Origin: Oscillospiraceae bacterium
Lineage (GTDB): Bacteria > Bacillota > Clostridia > Oscillospirales > Acutalibacteraceae
Direction: 5' to 3'
Length of the DNA stretch: 12,247 nucleotides
Assembly (NCBI GenBank): GCA_902761265.1
Contig: CACWJV010000035.1
Location: 1 to 12,247, forward strand
Shown here piece after piece: positions 1 to 5,206 of this stretch; positions within the stretch are counted from its first letter, which is position 1, and each line of letters starts with the position of its first letter. A model generated the notes under the pieces. It was not told the DNA's origin. It was given only the letters and a program-made list of their open reading frames with translations, and did no database searches. The translations under genes and the position numbers were made by a program.

Positions 1-146
1 CGCGTTTCGCTGTATTCCACAATCCCCTCGCAGCCTTCGATGATGGCCTGTTTGTTTGCGCAAAGCTCCACACGCGGCGCGGAAAGCTCGGTTTCGGACC
101 CGAACGCCGACAACGACGCGAGCCGTTGTTTCCATTGATGCACCAT
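1..146 (-). CDS. yqfC: YabP/YqfC-family sporulation protein, N-terminal part (runs off the window)
   Basis: The reverse strand starts with ATG at 146 and stays open for 48 codons to the window edge, so only the N-terminus is present. The peptide begins MVHQWKQRLASL. It continues with VELCANKQAIIEGCEGIVEY (residues 27-46), which matches the 'nkeviieGCkGileY' core typical of the YabP/YqfC family. In spore formers YqfC is a mother-cell (sigma-E) protein made with YqfD; its biochemical role is not well defined. An AAAGGGG sequence 7 nt before the ATG serves as the ribosome site and decides this start; an upstream ATG is out of frame. YabP is the alternative family member, but the lead-in Trp-Lys-Gln-Arg segment suits YqfC better. 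The gene is divergent from a YlbJ-like gene, another sporulation-associated protein. Confidence 0.8.
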   Translation of the reverse strand, partial: MVHQWKQRLASLSAFGSETELSAPRVELCANKQAIIEGCEGIVEYSET

Positions 147-229
147 GACACCGCCCCTTTCTCCTTCATGCTTATGCCGGACGGCTTCTATTTATCCGTA
201 CGGGCGCATATATCTTAGCGGTGAAGCTC
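147..229. promoter_or_regulatory. Divergent yqfC / ylbJ-like intergenic region with sigma-E-like boxes
   Basis: These 83 bp separate two outward-facing sporulation-type genes. On the minus strand, GGATAAAT (190-197) lies 13 bp before CATAAGCAT (168-176), loosely like a sigma-E promoter in front of yqfC. On the plus strand, CTATT (188-192) lies 14 bp before CATATAT (207-213), but this would leave almost no leader for the ylbJ-like gene. An 8-bp palindrome CCGTACGG sits at 196-203. These are by-eye resemblances; the functional call is an inference from the family's usual sigma-E control. Confidence 0.3.
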
Positions 230-1312
230 ATGAAACAACGGACTGCATTTTCGCTGCAAAGCATTTTCTTTTCTGTGGAAGCGCTGTGTCTTGCGGCGCT
301 CGCTGTGCTGCTGCTCGTCTTTCCAAAGCAAACGGCGGCCGGGGTGACGCAGGGGCTGCGGCTTTGTTTTTCGTCGCTGGTCGGGTCGATTCTGCCGTTT
401 TTGGTGGTTACGAAGCTCTTTTTGCTGCGCGGGCTGCACCGGCTGCCGGTTTGGCGCCGGTCGTTTTTCGTGCGCCGTGTGCTGCGGTTGCCGCAATCGT
501 GCGCCGCGGTGTTTGTGTTTTCTATGATCGGCGGCTATCCGGTCGGCGCGTCGATGGCGACGGATCTTTGGAAATCCGGCGGGATTACCCGCAAGCAGGC
601 GCAAAACCTGCTGCTGTTTTGCGTCAGTCCCGGGCCGTCGTTTGCGGTTTCCGCGGTCGGCGTCGGAATGCTCGGCAGCGCTAAAGCTGGGATCGTGCTC
701 TATGCGTCTGTGGTCATCGGCGCGGTTCTGACCGGGATAATCGCGCGGCTGTGTTTTGGAAAAAAGGCTGCGGCGCCGGAAAAGGAACCGCCTGCGGTGC
801 AGCCGCTGCCGGTGGCCGAAAGTGTGGACCGCGCCGTCAGGGAAAGTGTGCAGACGATGGTGCTCATCTGCGGCTTTGTTGCGCTGTTTCAAGCGCTGCT
901 CGCTTTGCCAAAGGCGTTGGGGCTGCCGCAGTCTGCGATTGCTTTTGCGGCGGCGGTGTTGGAAGTGACGGGCGCGTGCCGGTATTTGTCGCCGCTTGTG
1001 CCGCTGCCGGTACTCGCGCTTGCGGCGGCGTGGGGCGGCGTTTGCACCCATTGCCAGCTTTCGCCCTTTCTCGGCGCACTGGAGCTGCCGTATGGGAAGT
1101 TTCTCGTTTTCCGCGCCGTCCACGCGGGATGCAGCTTTCTTTGCTGCCGAGCGCTGCTGGCGGTTGTCCGTCTCCCGGCCGGTGCGATGCAGCAAAGCGT
1201 CATTCGTCCGGCAGTGCAGCAAAGCTATTTGCTTTCTTTTTGCATGTGCGCGATGTGTGTGCTGCTGCTTTTGGGTTCGCGCTTTTCGATCCGGCTGACG
1301 CGTATAAAATAG
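230..1312 (+). CDS. YlbJ-like sporulation-associated integral membrane protein
   Basis: This is a 360-residue, very hydrophobic protein with an N-terminal membrane anchor (about residues 12-31) and several further helices. A conserved core runs from GLRLCFSSLVGSILPFLVV (42-60) through SMIGGYPVGA (98-107) to SPGPSFAVSAVGVGMLG (133-149). That pattern of an ILPFL helix, then a G-(Y/F)-P-x-GA turn, then an S-P-x-P/N-P loop, matches the YlbJ family (nucleoside-recognition 'gate' fold). YlbJ is needed for heat-resistant spores in Bacillus; the transported molecule is not known. A GTG at 221 would add three residues but has no ribosome site; the ATG at 230 has GGTGA 5 nt upstream and is preferred. 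The divergent yqfC neighbour supports a sporulation role. Assignment to exactly YlbJ rather than a paralogue is uncertain. Confidence 0.72.
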   Translation: MKQRTAFSLQSIFFSVEALCLAALAVLLLVFPKQTAAGVTQGLRLCFSSLVGSILPFLVVTKLFLLRGLHRLPVWRRSFFVRRVLRLPQSCAAVFVFSMIGGYPVGASMATDLWKSGGITRKQAQNLLLFCVSPGPSFAVSAVGVGMLGSAKAGIVLYASVVIGAVLTGIIARLCFGKKAAAPEKEPPAVQPLPVAESVDRAVRESVQTMVLICGFVALFQALLALPKALGLPQSAIAFAAAVLEVTGACRYLSPLVPLPVLALAAAWGGVCTHCQLSPFLGALELPYGKFLVFRAVHAGCSFLCCRALLAVVRLPAGAMQQSVIRPAVQQSYLLSFCMCAMCVLLLLGSRFSIRLTRIK

Positions 1313-1313
1313 C

Positions 1314-1342
1314 TTGCATTTTGCGGCCCGGTGTGCTACAAT
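1314..1342 (+). promoter_or_regulatory. Sigma-A-type promoter for the small Cys-rich gene
   Basis: TTGCAT (1314-1319) and TACAAT (1337-1342) are separated by exactly 17 bp, and TGC directly precedes the -10 hexamer, giving an extended -10. The promoter begins two bases after the stop of the YlbJ-like gene, so the small gene can be expressed independently of it. Confidence 0.72.
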
Positions 1343-1375
1343 ACAGAAAGACTAAAAGAAGAAAGAGGATTGCCT

Positions 1376-1594
1376 ATGAGACAAAAGCTCACGCGGGCCA
1401 AGGATCATCCGAAAAAATGCGCCAACTGTGCGTTTGGCAGCACGGTGGAGGGCGACAAAGAGGTGCTGTGTTCCCGCAACGGGGTGATGCAGCCGGACGA
1501 CTGCTGCGGCAAATATACCTACGATCCGCTCAAACGCAAGCCGCAGCGCCAAACCATTTCATCCGACTACAGTCCGGAGGACTTTGCATTATAA
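1376..1594 (+). CDS. Small cysteine-rich protein, putative zinc-binding, unknown function
   Basis: The gene encodes 72 residues. The cysteines are arranged as CANC (C15, C18), C32 and a CC pair (C43, C44), followed by a basic YTYDPLKRKP segment (47-56) and an acidic tail. The layout resembles small uncharacterised proteins common in Clostridia that end in a Cys-x-K-(Y/F)-x-YDPLKR signature. Four or five cysteines in so short a chain suggest a bound zinc ion or metal cluster, but no function is known to me. GAGG lies 7 nt before the ATG at 1376, which fixes the start; a longer ORF from 1331 would begin before the -10 box and is discarded. The gene is monocistronic, with its own extended -10 promoter and a strong terminator. 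Confidence 0.8.
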   Translation: MRQKLTRAKDHPKKCANCAFGSTVEGDKEVLCSRNGVMQPDDCCGKYTYDPLKRKPQRQTISSDYSPEDFAL

Positions 1595-1599
1595 AAGAA

Positions 1600-1659
1600 A
1601 AAAACCGCCGTGGGGACACCCTTCGTAAGGACGTGTGTCTCTGGCGGTTTTCTTTTTTT
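1600..1659 (+). terminator. Rho-independent terminator after the Cys-rich gene
   Basis: AAAACCGCC (1601-1609) pairs with GGCGGTTTT (1643-1651). Inside it GACAC (1615-1619) pairs with GTGTC (1635-1639), and the apex CCTT-cgt-AAGG (1620-1630) forms its own small stem. A seven-T tract follows at 1653-1659. The long, layered hairpin is unusual for a simple terminator, but the outer stem and T tract fit the standard form. Confidence 0.85.
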
Positions 1660-1745
1660 GGCTGGATTTGGCGGTGCTGAAACCGTATCTTTTTCGCCGA
1701 GATGCGACATACTAACGGGGATCAAACAGCAAAGGATGTCGAGAA

Positions 1746-2450
1746 ATGGATCTTTCTGTCTTTTCCCCGAACAGCGGCAAAGCGCGTGCGATCGACACGG
1801 CGTTTGGCCGTTTTGACCGTTTTCCGATCCGCACGCATGTCATTATGCGCGGCGAACAGATTGATGACGTGATGAAAAGCTACGCGCCGACGCCGCTTTT
1901 GAAAAGCGATTATCTGTTTGTCAGCGAAAAGATTGTCGCCATCTGTCAGGGCCGTGCGTGGGATATCAGCGAGATCCGGCCGTCAAGACTAGCCAGAGTG
2001 CTCAGCCGGTTTGTCTACCGGTCGCCCTACGGGATCGGGCTCGGGTCGCCCTGGACGATGCAGCTTGCCATTGAGGAGGTCGGCGTTTTGCGGCTGCTGG
2101 TTGCCGCCGCGTGTTCCGCGCTGACCAAACCCTTTGGCATCCGGGGTGTGTTTTACCGGATCGCCGGCACGGCGGCGCGCGCGATCGACGGTCCGTGCGA
2201 TTGTACGATTCCGCCGTATAACCATTTCGCAAAAAAGGCGCCGAAGGATCCCGACCGGGTGGCGCGACGGATTGCCGGGCTGCTCGGGTGCGGCGTTGTA
2301 ATTATCGACGCGAACGATCTGGGTGTGGAAGTGCTCGGCAAAAGCAGCAGCAGTATTCCGACGCTGTTTTGCAAGCAGGTATTCCGTGACAATCCGCTCG
2401 GGCAGTCGCACGAAAGCACGCCGCTTTGTGTCGTAAGGCGGACAAGTTAA
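1746..2450 (+). CDS. CofE-like (coenzyme F420-0:L-glutamate ligase family) protein
   Basis: This 234-residue protein has the length and motif order of the F420 ligase fold (PF01996-type). An entry motif RTHVIMRGEQIDDVM (29-43) is followed by SEKIVAICQGR (60-70), corresponding to the 'TSKVVSKAEGR' motif of CofE. Next come GIGLGSPWTMQ (96-106), DANDLGVEVLG (188-198) and a C-terminal DNPLGQSHESTPL (215-227). True CofE adds glutamates to F420-0 with GTP. Nothing else in this window belongs to F420 synthesis, and many Clostridia without F420 carry such homologues, so the substrate here is unknown. AAAGGA lies 9 nt before the ATG. The gene stands alone between two terminators and is convergent with the metal-efflux operon. 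The family call is firm; the reaction is not. Confidence 0.8.
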   Translation: MDLSVFSPNSGKARAIDTAFGRFDRFPIRTHVIMRGEQIDDVMKSYAPTPLLKSDYLFVSEKIVAICQGRAWDISEIRPSRLARVLSRFVYRSPYGIGLGSPWTMQLAIEEVGVLRLLVAAACSALTKPFGIRGVFYRIAGTAARAIDGPCDCTIPPYNHFAKKAPKDPDRVARRIAGLLGCGVVIIDANDLGVEVLGKSSSSIPTLFCKQVFRDNPLGQSHESTPLCVVRRTS

Positions 2451-2483
2451 AAGCGGCCGCACCCACGCAGCCGCTCTTTTTTA
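2450..2483. terminator. Terminator between the convergent cofE-like and ATPase genes
   Basis: AGCGGC (2452-2457) and GCCGCT (2470-2475) form a stem with a 12-nt loop. It is followed by six T (2477-2482) on the plus strand, a good terminator for the CofE-like gene. Read on the minus strand the same stem is followed by only four T, so it may serve the ATPase operon weakly as well. Confidence 0.8.
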
Positions 2484-2519
2484 TCTTGTTTCTTGCATTC
2501 TTGCCTTCTTGCTTCTTGC
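2483..2519. repeat. Short tandem repeat of TTCTTGC
   Basis: Four exact copies of TTCTTGC start at 2490, 2498, 2506 and 2513, with a decayed copy ATCTTGT at 2483. The spacing is 7-8 bp. It fills the gap between the shared terminator and the ATPase stop codon. It looks like a slippage-prone simple repeat in noncoding DNA; I see no coding or regulatory role. Confidence 0.7.
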
Positions 2520-2523
2520 CCTC

Positions 2524-4383
2524 TTATTTCTTTTTCATCATCCGCATGGAATTGAGGATCGCGAGGATCGACACGCCGACATCTGCGAACACGGCGAGCC
2601 ACATATTGGCGATACCGCACGCGCCGAGAATCATCACAATCGCTTTGACCGCGAGGGCAAAGACGATGTTTTCTTTCACGATCCGCATGGTCTTTTTGGC
2701 AAGGCGGAGTACGGACGGCAGCTTTGAAAGATCGTCGTCCATAATCACCACGTCCGCCGCTTCGATCGCCGCGTCGGATCCCATGGAGCCCATGGCGATG
2801 CCGATATCCGCGCGCGCGAGCACCGGCGCGTCGTTGATCCCGTCGCCGACATAGGCGAGCGTTGTGCCATTGGCTTTTTGCTGCAGCAGCGCTTCTAATT
2901 GCTCCACCTTCTGCGCCGGAAGCAGATCGGTATAGACCGCGTCGAGCCCGAGGACGTTTGCGACCGATTGACCGACCGCTTTACGGTCGCCGGTCAGCAT
3001 GGACAGCGACCGCACGCCGTTTTGCCGCAGGGCGTCGAGCGCTTGCTTTGCGCCGGGTTTGACGGTATCGGAGATACAGATTTGCCCGCAGCAGACGCCG
3101 CCGAGCGCCACATAGACAACCGTTGCGTCGTTTTCTCCGGCAGGGATTTCCACGGAAAACTGCTGCATCAGCCGCTCGTTGCCGACGAGCAAAGGTTTGC
3201 CGTCCAGTTCGGCGCACACGCCGTGGCCGGGCAGTTCACGCAGATTTTTGAGTGCGGCGTCCGGCGTTTTGCCATAGGCCGCAACGATGGATTTTGCAAT
3301 CGGGTGGTTGCTGCCGCTTTCCGCCGCGGCGGCAAGAGAAAGCAGCGTTTCGTCGTCCATGCCGAGCGGATGTACCGCCGAAACATGAAACGTGCCTTCG
3401 GTGAGCGTGCCGGTTTTATCAAACACCATCCCGGACAATCTGGACAGGTTTTCGAGATCGTTGCTGCCCTTGACAAGCACGCCGGCCCGCGAGGCGGCGC
3501 CGATGCCGCCGAAAAAGCCGAGCGGCACGGATATCACCAGCGCGCAGGGACACGAGATGACGAGAAAGATACACGCGCGGCGCAGCCAGTCGCTCCAAAG
3601 GCCGCCGCACAGCACCGGGATTGCGAACAGCAGCGCGGCCGCAACTGTGACAACAGGCGTATAGACCTTTGCAAAGCGGGTGATAAACGCTTCGGTTTTC
3701 GCTTTTTTGCTGCTCGCGTTTTCCACAAGCTCCAGAATTTTGGACACCGTGGAATCCTCAAACGCTTTGGTTACCTGCACGCGCAAAGTGCCGTCGCCGT
3801 TGATGCAGCCGGAAACGATCGTCTCGCCCCGGTCGATCGGCCGCGGGAGCGATTCGCCCGTGAGCGCGGCGGTGTTGAGCAGTGAACTGCCCTCGAGCAC
3901 CACGCCGTCCAGCGGTACGCGTTCGCCGGGTTTAATGACGATTGTCTGCCCGACCGCCACGTCGTCGGGGTCCACCCGCTCCACGCCCTCGTCCGTTTCG
4001 AGGTTCGCGTATTGCGGCACAATTTCGAGCAGCGCTTTGATCGACGCGCGCGAACGGCCGACAGCGATCTTTTGGAACAGTTCGCCCACCTGGTAAAACA
4101 GCATGACCGCCAGCGCCTCGTCGTAGGCGCCGATGGCAAACGCAGCGACCGTTGCGATAAACATCAGCAGGTTTTCGTCAAAGATCTCGCCGGAGCGGAT
4201 ATTGCGCAACGCTTTCCGGATAACGTCGTAAGAGATCAGCAGATACGGCACAAGGTAGCAGCCGATCACGGCCCAGCGTGGAAGGCTGTTCAGGACGCCG
4301 AAACGGTGCAGCACTTCGAGCAGCGCAAACAGCGCCGCTGTAACGAGGATGCGCCAAAGCGTCTTTTTTTGTTTTGGATTCAT
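2524..4383 (-). CDS. cadA: P1B-type heavy-metal ATPase (Zn/Cd/Pb exporter) without its own HMA domain
   Basis: The 619-residue protein exports soft metal cations across the cytoplasmic membrane using ATP. All signature sites are present: actuator TGE (175-177), metal-site CPC in a membrane helix (278-280), phosphorylation DKTGT (322-326), the P1B-specific SNHP (358-361), TGDR (464-467) and GDGINDAP (513-520). The final membrane helix carries Asp601 in FADVGVSILAILNSMR, the position where Zn/Cd/Pb-type pumps, unlike copper pumps, keep an acidic ligand. CadA/ZntA proteins usually begin with one or more CxxC metal-binding domains. This one starts almost directly with its first membrane helix (about residue 9), and the missing domain is encoded by the preceding 73-residue gene, 13 bp upstream. 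Metal specificity (Zn, Cd or Pb) cannot be separated by eye. Confidence 0.93.
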   Translation of the reverse strand: MNPKQKKTLWRILVTAALFALLEVLHRFGVLNSLPRWAVIGCYLVPYLLISYDVIRKALRNIRSGEIFDENLLMFIATVAAFAIGAYDEALAVMLFYQVGELFQKIAVGRSRASIKALLEIVPQYANLETDEGVERVDPDDVAVGQTIVIKPGERVPLDGVVLEGSSLLNTAALTGESLPRPIDRGETIVSGCINGDGTLRVQVTKAFEDSTVSKILELVENASSKKAKTEAFITRFAKVYTPVVTVAAALLFAIPVLCGGLWSDWLRRACIFLVISCPCALVISVPLGFFGGIGAASRAGVLVKGSNDLENLSRLSGMVFDKTGTLTEGTFHVSAVHPLGMDDETLLSLAAAAESGSNHPIAKSIVAAYGKTPDAALKNLRELPGHGVCAELDGKPLLVGNERLMQQFSVEIPAGENDATVVYVALGGVCCGQICISDTVKPGAKQALDALRQNGVRSLSMLTGDRKAVGQSVANVLGLDAVYTDLLPAQKVEQLEALLQQKANGTTLAYVGDGINDAPVLARADIGIAMGSMGSDAAIEAADVVIMDDDLSKLPSVLRLAKKTMRIVKENIVFALAVKAIVMILGACGIANMWLAVFADVGVSILAILNSMRMMKKK

Positions 4384-4396
4384 CTCGTTCGCCTTC

Positions 4397-4618
4397 TTAC
4401 GCTGTTACGATTTTGCAATCGGGTTCGATTTTGGCGCAGGTCGCTTGCGCGAGACGGACGATTTCATCAAAGCGCGCGTCGTCCGCGTCGAGCGTGAGCT
4501 TTTGCAGCAGGAAGTTGATCTGCACGTCGTTGACGCCCGGAATCTTCCGGATGGCGTCTTCCATCTTGGCGCCGCAGACAGCGCAGTCCAGTTCGTCGAG
4601 TTTGAATTTCTTTTTCAT
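4397..4618 (-). CDS. Stand-alone HMA (heavy-metal-associated) domain protein
   Basis: This 73-residue protein is a single HMA domain. Its metal site is DCAVCGAKMED (11-21; C12 and C15), followed by AIRKIPGVNDVQINFLLQK, the usual helix-turn-strand of the fold. Two further cysteines, C61 and C68, lie near the C-terminus. It most resembles the N-terminal domain normally fused to CadA/ZntA pumps (C-x-x-C-G/A-x-K-M-E-D), so it probably delivers metal to the ATPase encoded 13 bp downstream. AGGAGG sits 7 nt before the ATG at 4618, which rules out a longer start at 4651. An ArsR-type operator at 4636-4659 lies just upstream of this ribosome site. Whether it binds Zn/Cd or Cu is not proven by the CxxC motif alone. 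Confidence 0.88.
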   Translation of the reverse strand: MKKKFKLDELDCAVCGAKMEDAIRKIPGVNDVQINFLLQKLTLDADDARFDEIVRLAQATCAKIEPDCKIVTA

Positions 4619-4635
4619 AACAGAACCTCCTAAGT

Positions 4636-4659
4636 TTGAACAGTTGCACAACCGTTCAA
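4636..4659 (-). promoter_or_regulatory. ArsR/CadC-type operator in front of the HMA-ATPase genes
   Basis: This is a 24-bp palindrome with 11 of 12 pairs matching. The outer arms are TTGAAC (4636-4641) and GTTCAA (4654-4659), and the inner arms GTTG (4643-4646) and CAAC (4649-4652). The only mismatch is the pair 4642/4653. It has the 12-2-12 shape of SmtB/CadC-family operators. A minus-strand TTGACT (4666-4671) stands where a -35 box would put the -10 region inside this palindrome, so bound repressor would block it. Confidence 0.75.
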
Positions 4660-4671
4660 TTAAATAGTCAA
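4643..4671 (-). promoter_or_regulatory. Possible internal promoter for the HMA-ATPase genes
   Basis: On the minus strand TTGACT (4671 to 4666) is a good -35 box. At 17 bp the matching hexamer TGCAAC (4648 to 4643) is a poor -10. The overlap with the operator is what makes it worth noting. Transcription may equally come through from the cadC promoter. Confidence 0.35.
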
Positions 4672-4678
4672 AAGATTT

Positions 4679-4695
4679 GGCGACTGTCTGTCGCC
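4679..4695 (-). terminator. Hairpin between the repressor and HMA genes (partial terminator or attenuator)
   Basis: GGCGAC and GTCGCC (4679-4684 and 4690-4695) form a perfect 6-bp stem with a 5-nt loop right after the repressor stop codon. On the minus strand it is followed by AAATCTTTT, a weak U tract. It could lower read-through into the HMA-ATPase genes, which would fit a second operator downstream. Confidence 0.4.
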
Positions 4696-4699
4696 CTGT

Positions 4700-5068
4700 T
4701 TATTCGAGGATGTGCTCCATGCAGGCGGAAAAGATCGTTTCCACATGCTCGTCCGCAAGCGAATAGTAGACCACGCGGCCCATTTTGCGGTTTTTGACAA
4801 GATTGGACTGCTTGAGGATCCGCAATTGATGGGACACCGACGATTTCGTCATACCGAGCAGCACCGAGATATCGCACACACACATCTCATGGGTTTTGAG
4901 CGCATAGAGAATTTTTACGCGGGTGGAATCGCTGAACAGTTTGAACGCGTCGGCAAGATCCATCAGCACGTCGTCCTCCGGCATCACGGCACGCACGGCG
5001 TCGACGACATCCTCATGGATGGATTCGCAGTCGCAAAGGTCCTGGTTGTTGTTCCACGCAGCAGACAT
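4700..5068 (-). CDS. cadC: ArsR/SmtB-family metal-sensing repressor, CadC-like
   Basis: This 122-residue winged-helix repressor releases its operator when it binds metal. The DNA-binding helix lies in DISVLLGMTKSSVSHQLRIL (66-85), and the wing is MGRVVYYSL. Both metal sites known from Staphylococcus CadC appear. The alpha-3N site is formed by the CVC motif C63/C65 with N-terminal C12 and C14. The alpha-5 site is D106, H108, H119 and E122, with the same D-x-H...H-x-x-E spacing; E122 is the last residue. GGAGG lies 7 nt before the ATG at 5068, ruling out the longer ORF from 5125, which would start inside the operator. Two near-identical operators suggest that it represses both itself and the downstream HMA-ATPase pair. 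Inducing metals are probably Cd, Pb or Zn, by analogy. Confidence 0.92.
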   Translation of the reverse strand: MSAAWNNNQDLCDCESIHEDVVDAVRAVMPEDDVLMDLADAFKLFSDSTRVKILYALKTHEMCVCDISVLLGMTKSSVSHQLRILKQSNLVKNRKMGRVVYYSLADEHVETIFSACMEHILE

Positions 5069-5101
5069 GTTGGTTCCTCCGTTGTATACTTGCATTGATC
5101 G

Positions 5102-5125
5102 TTGAACAGTTGAACGACCTTTCAA
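5102..5125 (-). promoter_or_regulatory. Operator in front of the CadC-like repressor
   Basis: Read on the plus strand, this 24-bp stretch begins TTGAACAGTTG and ends TTTCAA. It is identical to the operator at 4636-4659 in 21 of 24 positions, although it is itself less symmetrical (8 of 12 pairs). It starts 5 bp downstream of the -10 box, so it covers the transcription start, the usual place for autorepression. Confidence 0.75.
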
Positions 5126-5130
5126 CTATT

Positions 5131-5158
5131 ATTATACGCACGCGCTCGCATTTGTCAA
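5131..5158 (-). promoter_or_regulatory. Consensus sigma-A promoter of the metal-efflux operon
   Basis: On the minus strand TTGACA (5158 to 5153) is followed after 16 bp by TATAAT (5136 to 5131). Both hexamers are perfect. A promoter this strong would need the repressor site that directly follows it. Confidence 0.9.
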
Positions 5159-5162
5159 TAGG

Positions 5163-5198
5163 AAAAAAGAAAAAAAGCAGCACCCATACTGCTTTTTT
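5163..5198 (-). terminator. Rho-independent terminator of the VanRS-like operon
   Basis: AAAAAAGCAG (5171-5180) pairs perfectly with CTGCTTTTTT (5189-5198) around an 8-nt loop. On the minus strand the stem runs into a long T-rich tract. It separates the sensor-kinase gene from the metal-operon promoter that starts within a few bases of it. Confidence 0.9.
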
Positions 5199-5206
5199 CG
5201 AATGAA

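Noticed and set aside
215..1222. Long minus-strand open frame opposite the YlbJ-like gene
   Set aside because: Arg/Gln/His-rich translation typical of an antisense shadow in GC-rich DNA; no ribosome site or family motif.
751..1680. Plus-strand open frame spanning the end of the YlbJ-like gene and the Cys-rich gene
   Set aside because: It crosses a clear promoter and a terminator and has Cys/Arg/Ala-rich nonsense composition; the +1 shadow of better genes.
1681..1745. Sigma-A promoter for the CofE-like gene
   Set aside because: TACTAA at 1710 could be a -10, but no acceptable -35 stands 16-18 bp upstream.
2899..3885. Plus-strand open frame opposite the metal ATPase
   Set aside because: The minus-strand frame has every P-type ATPase motif; this one shows none.
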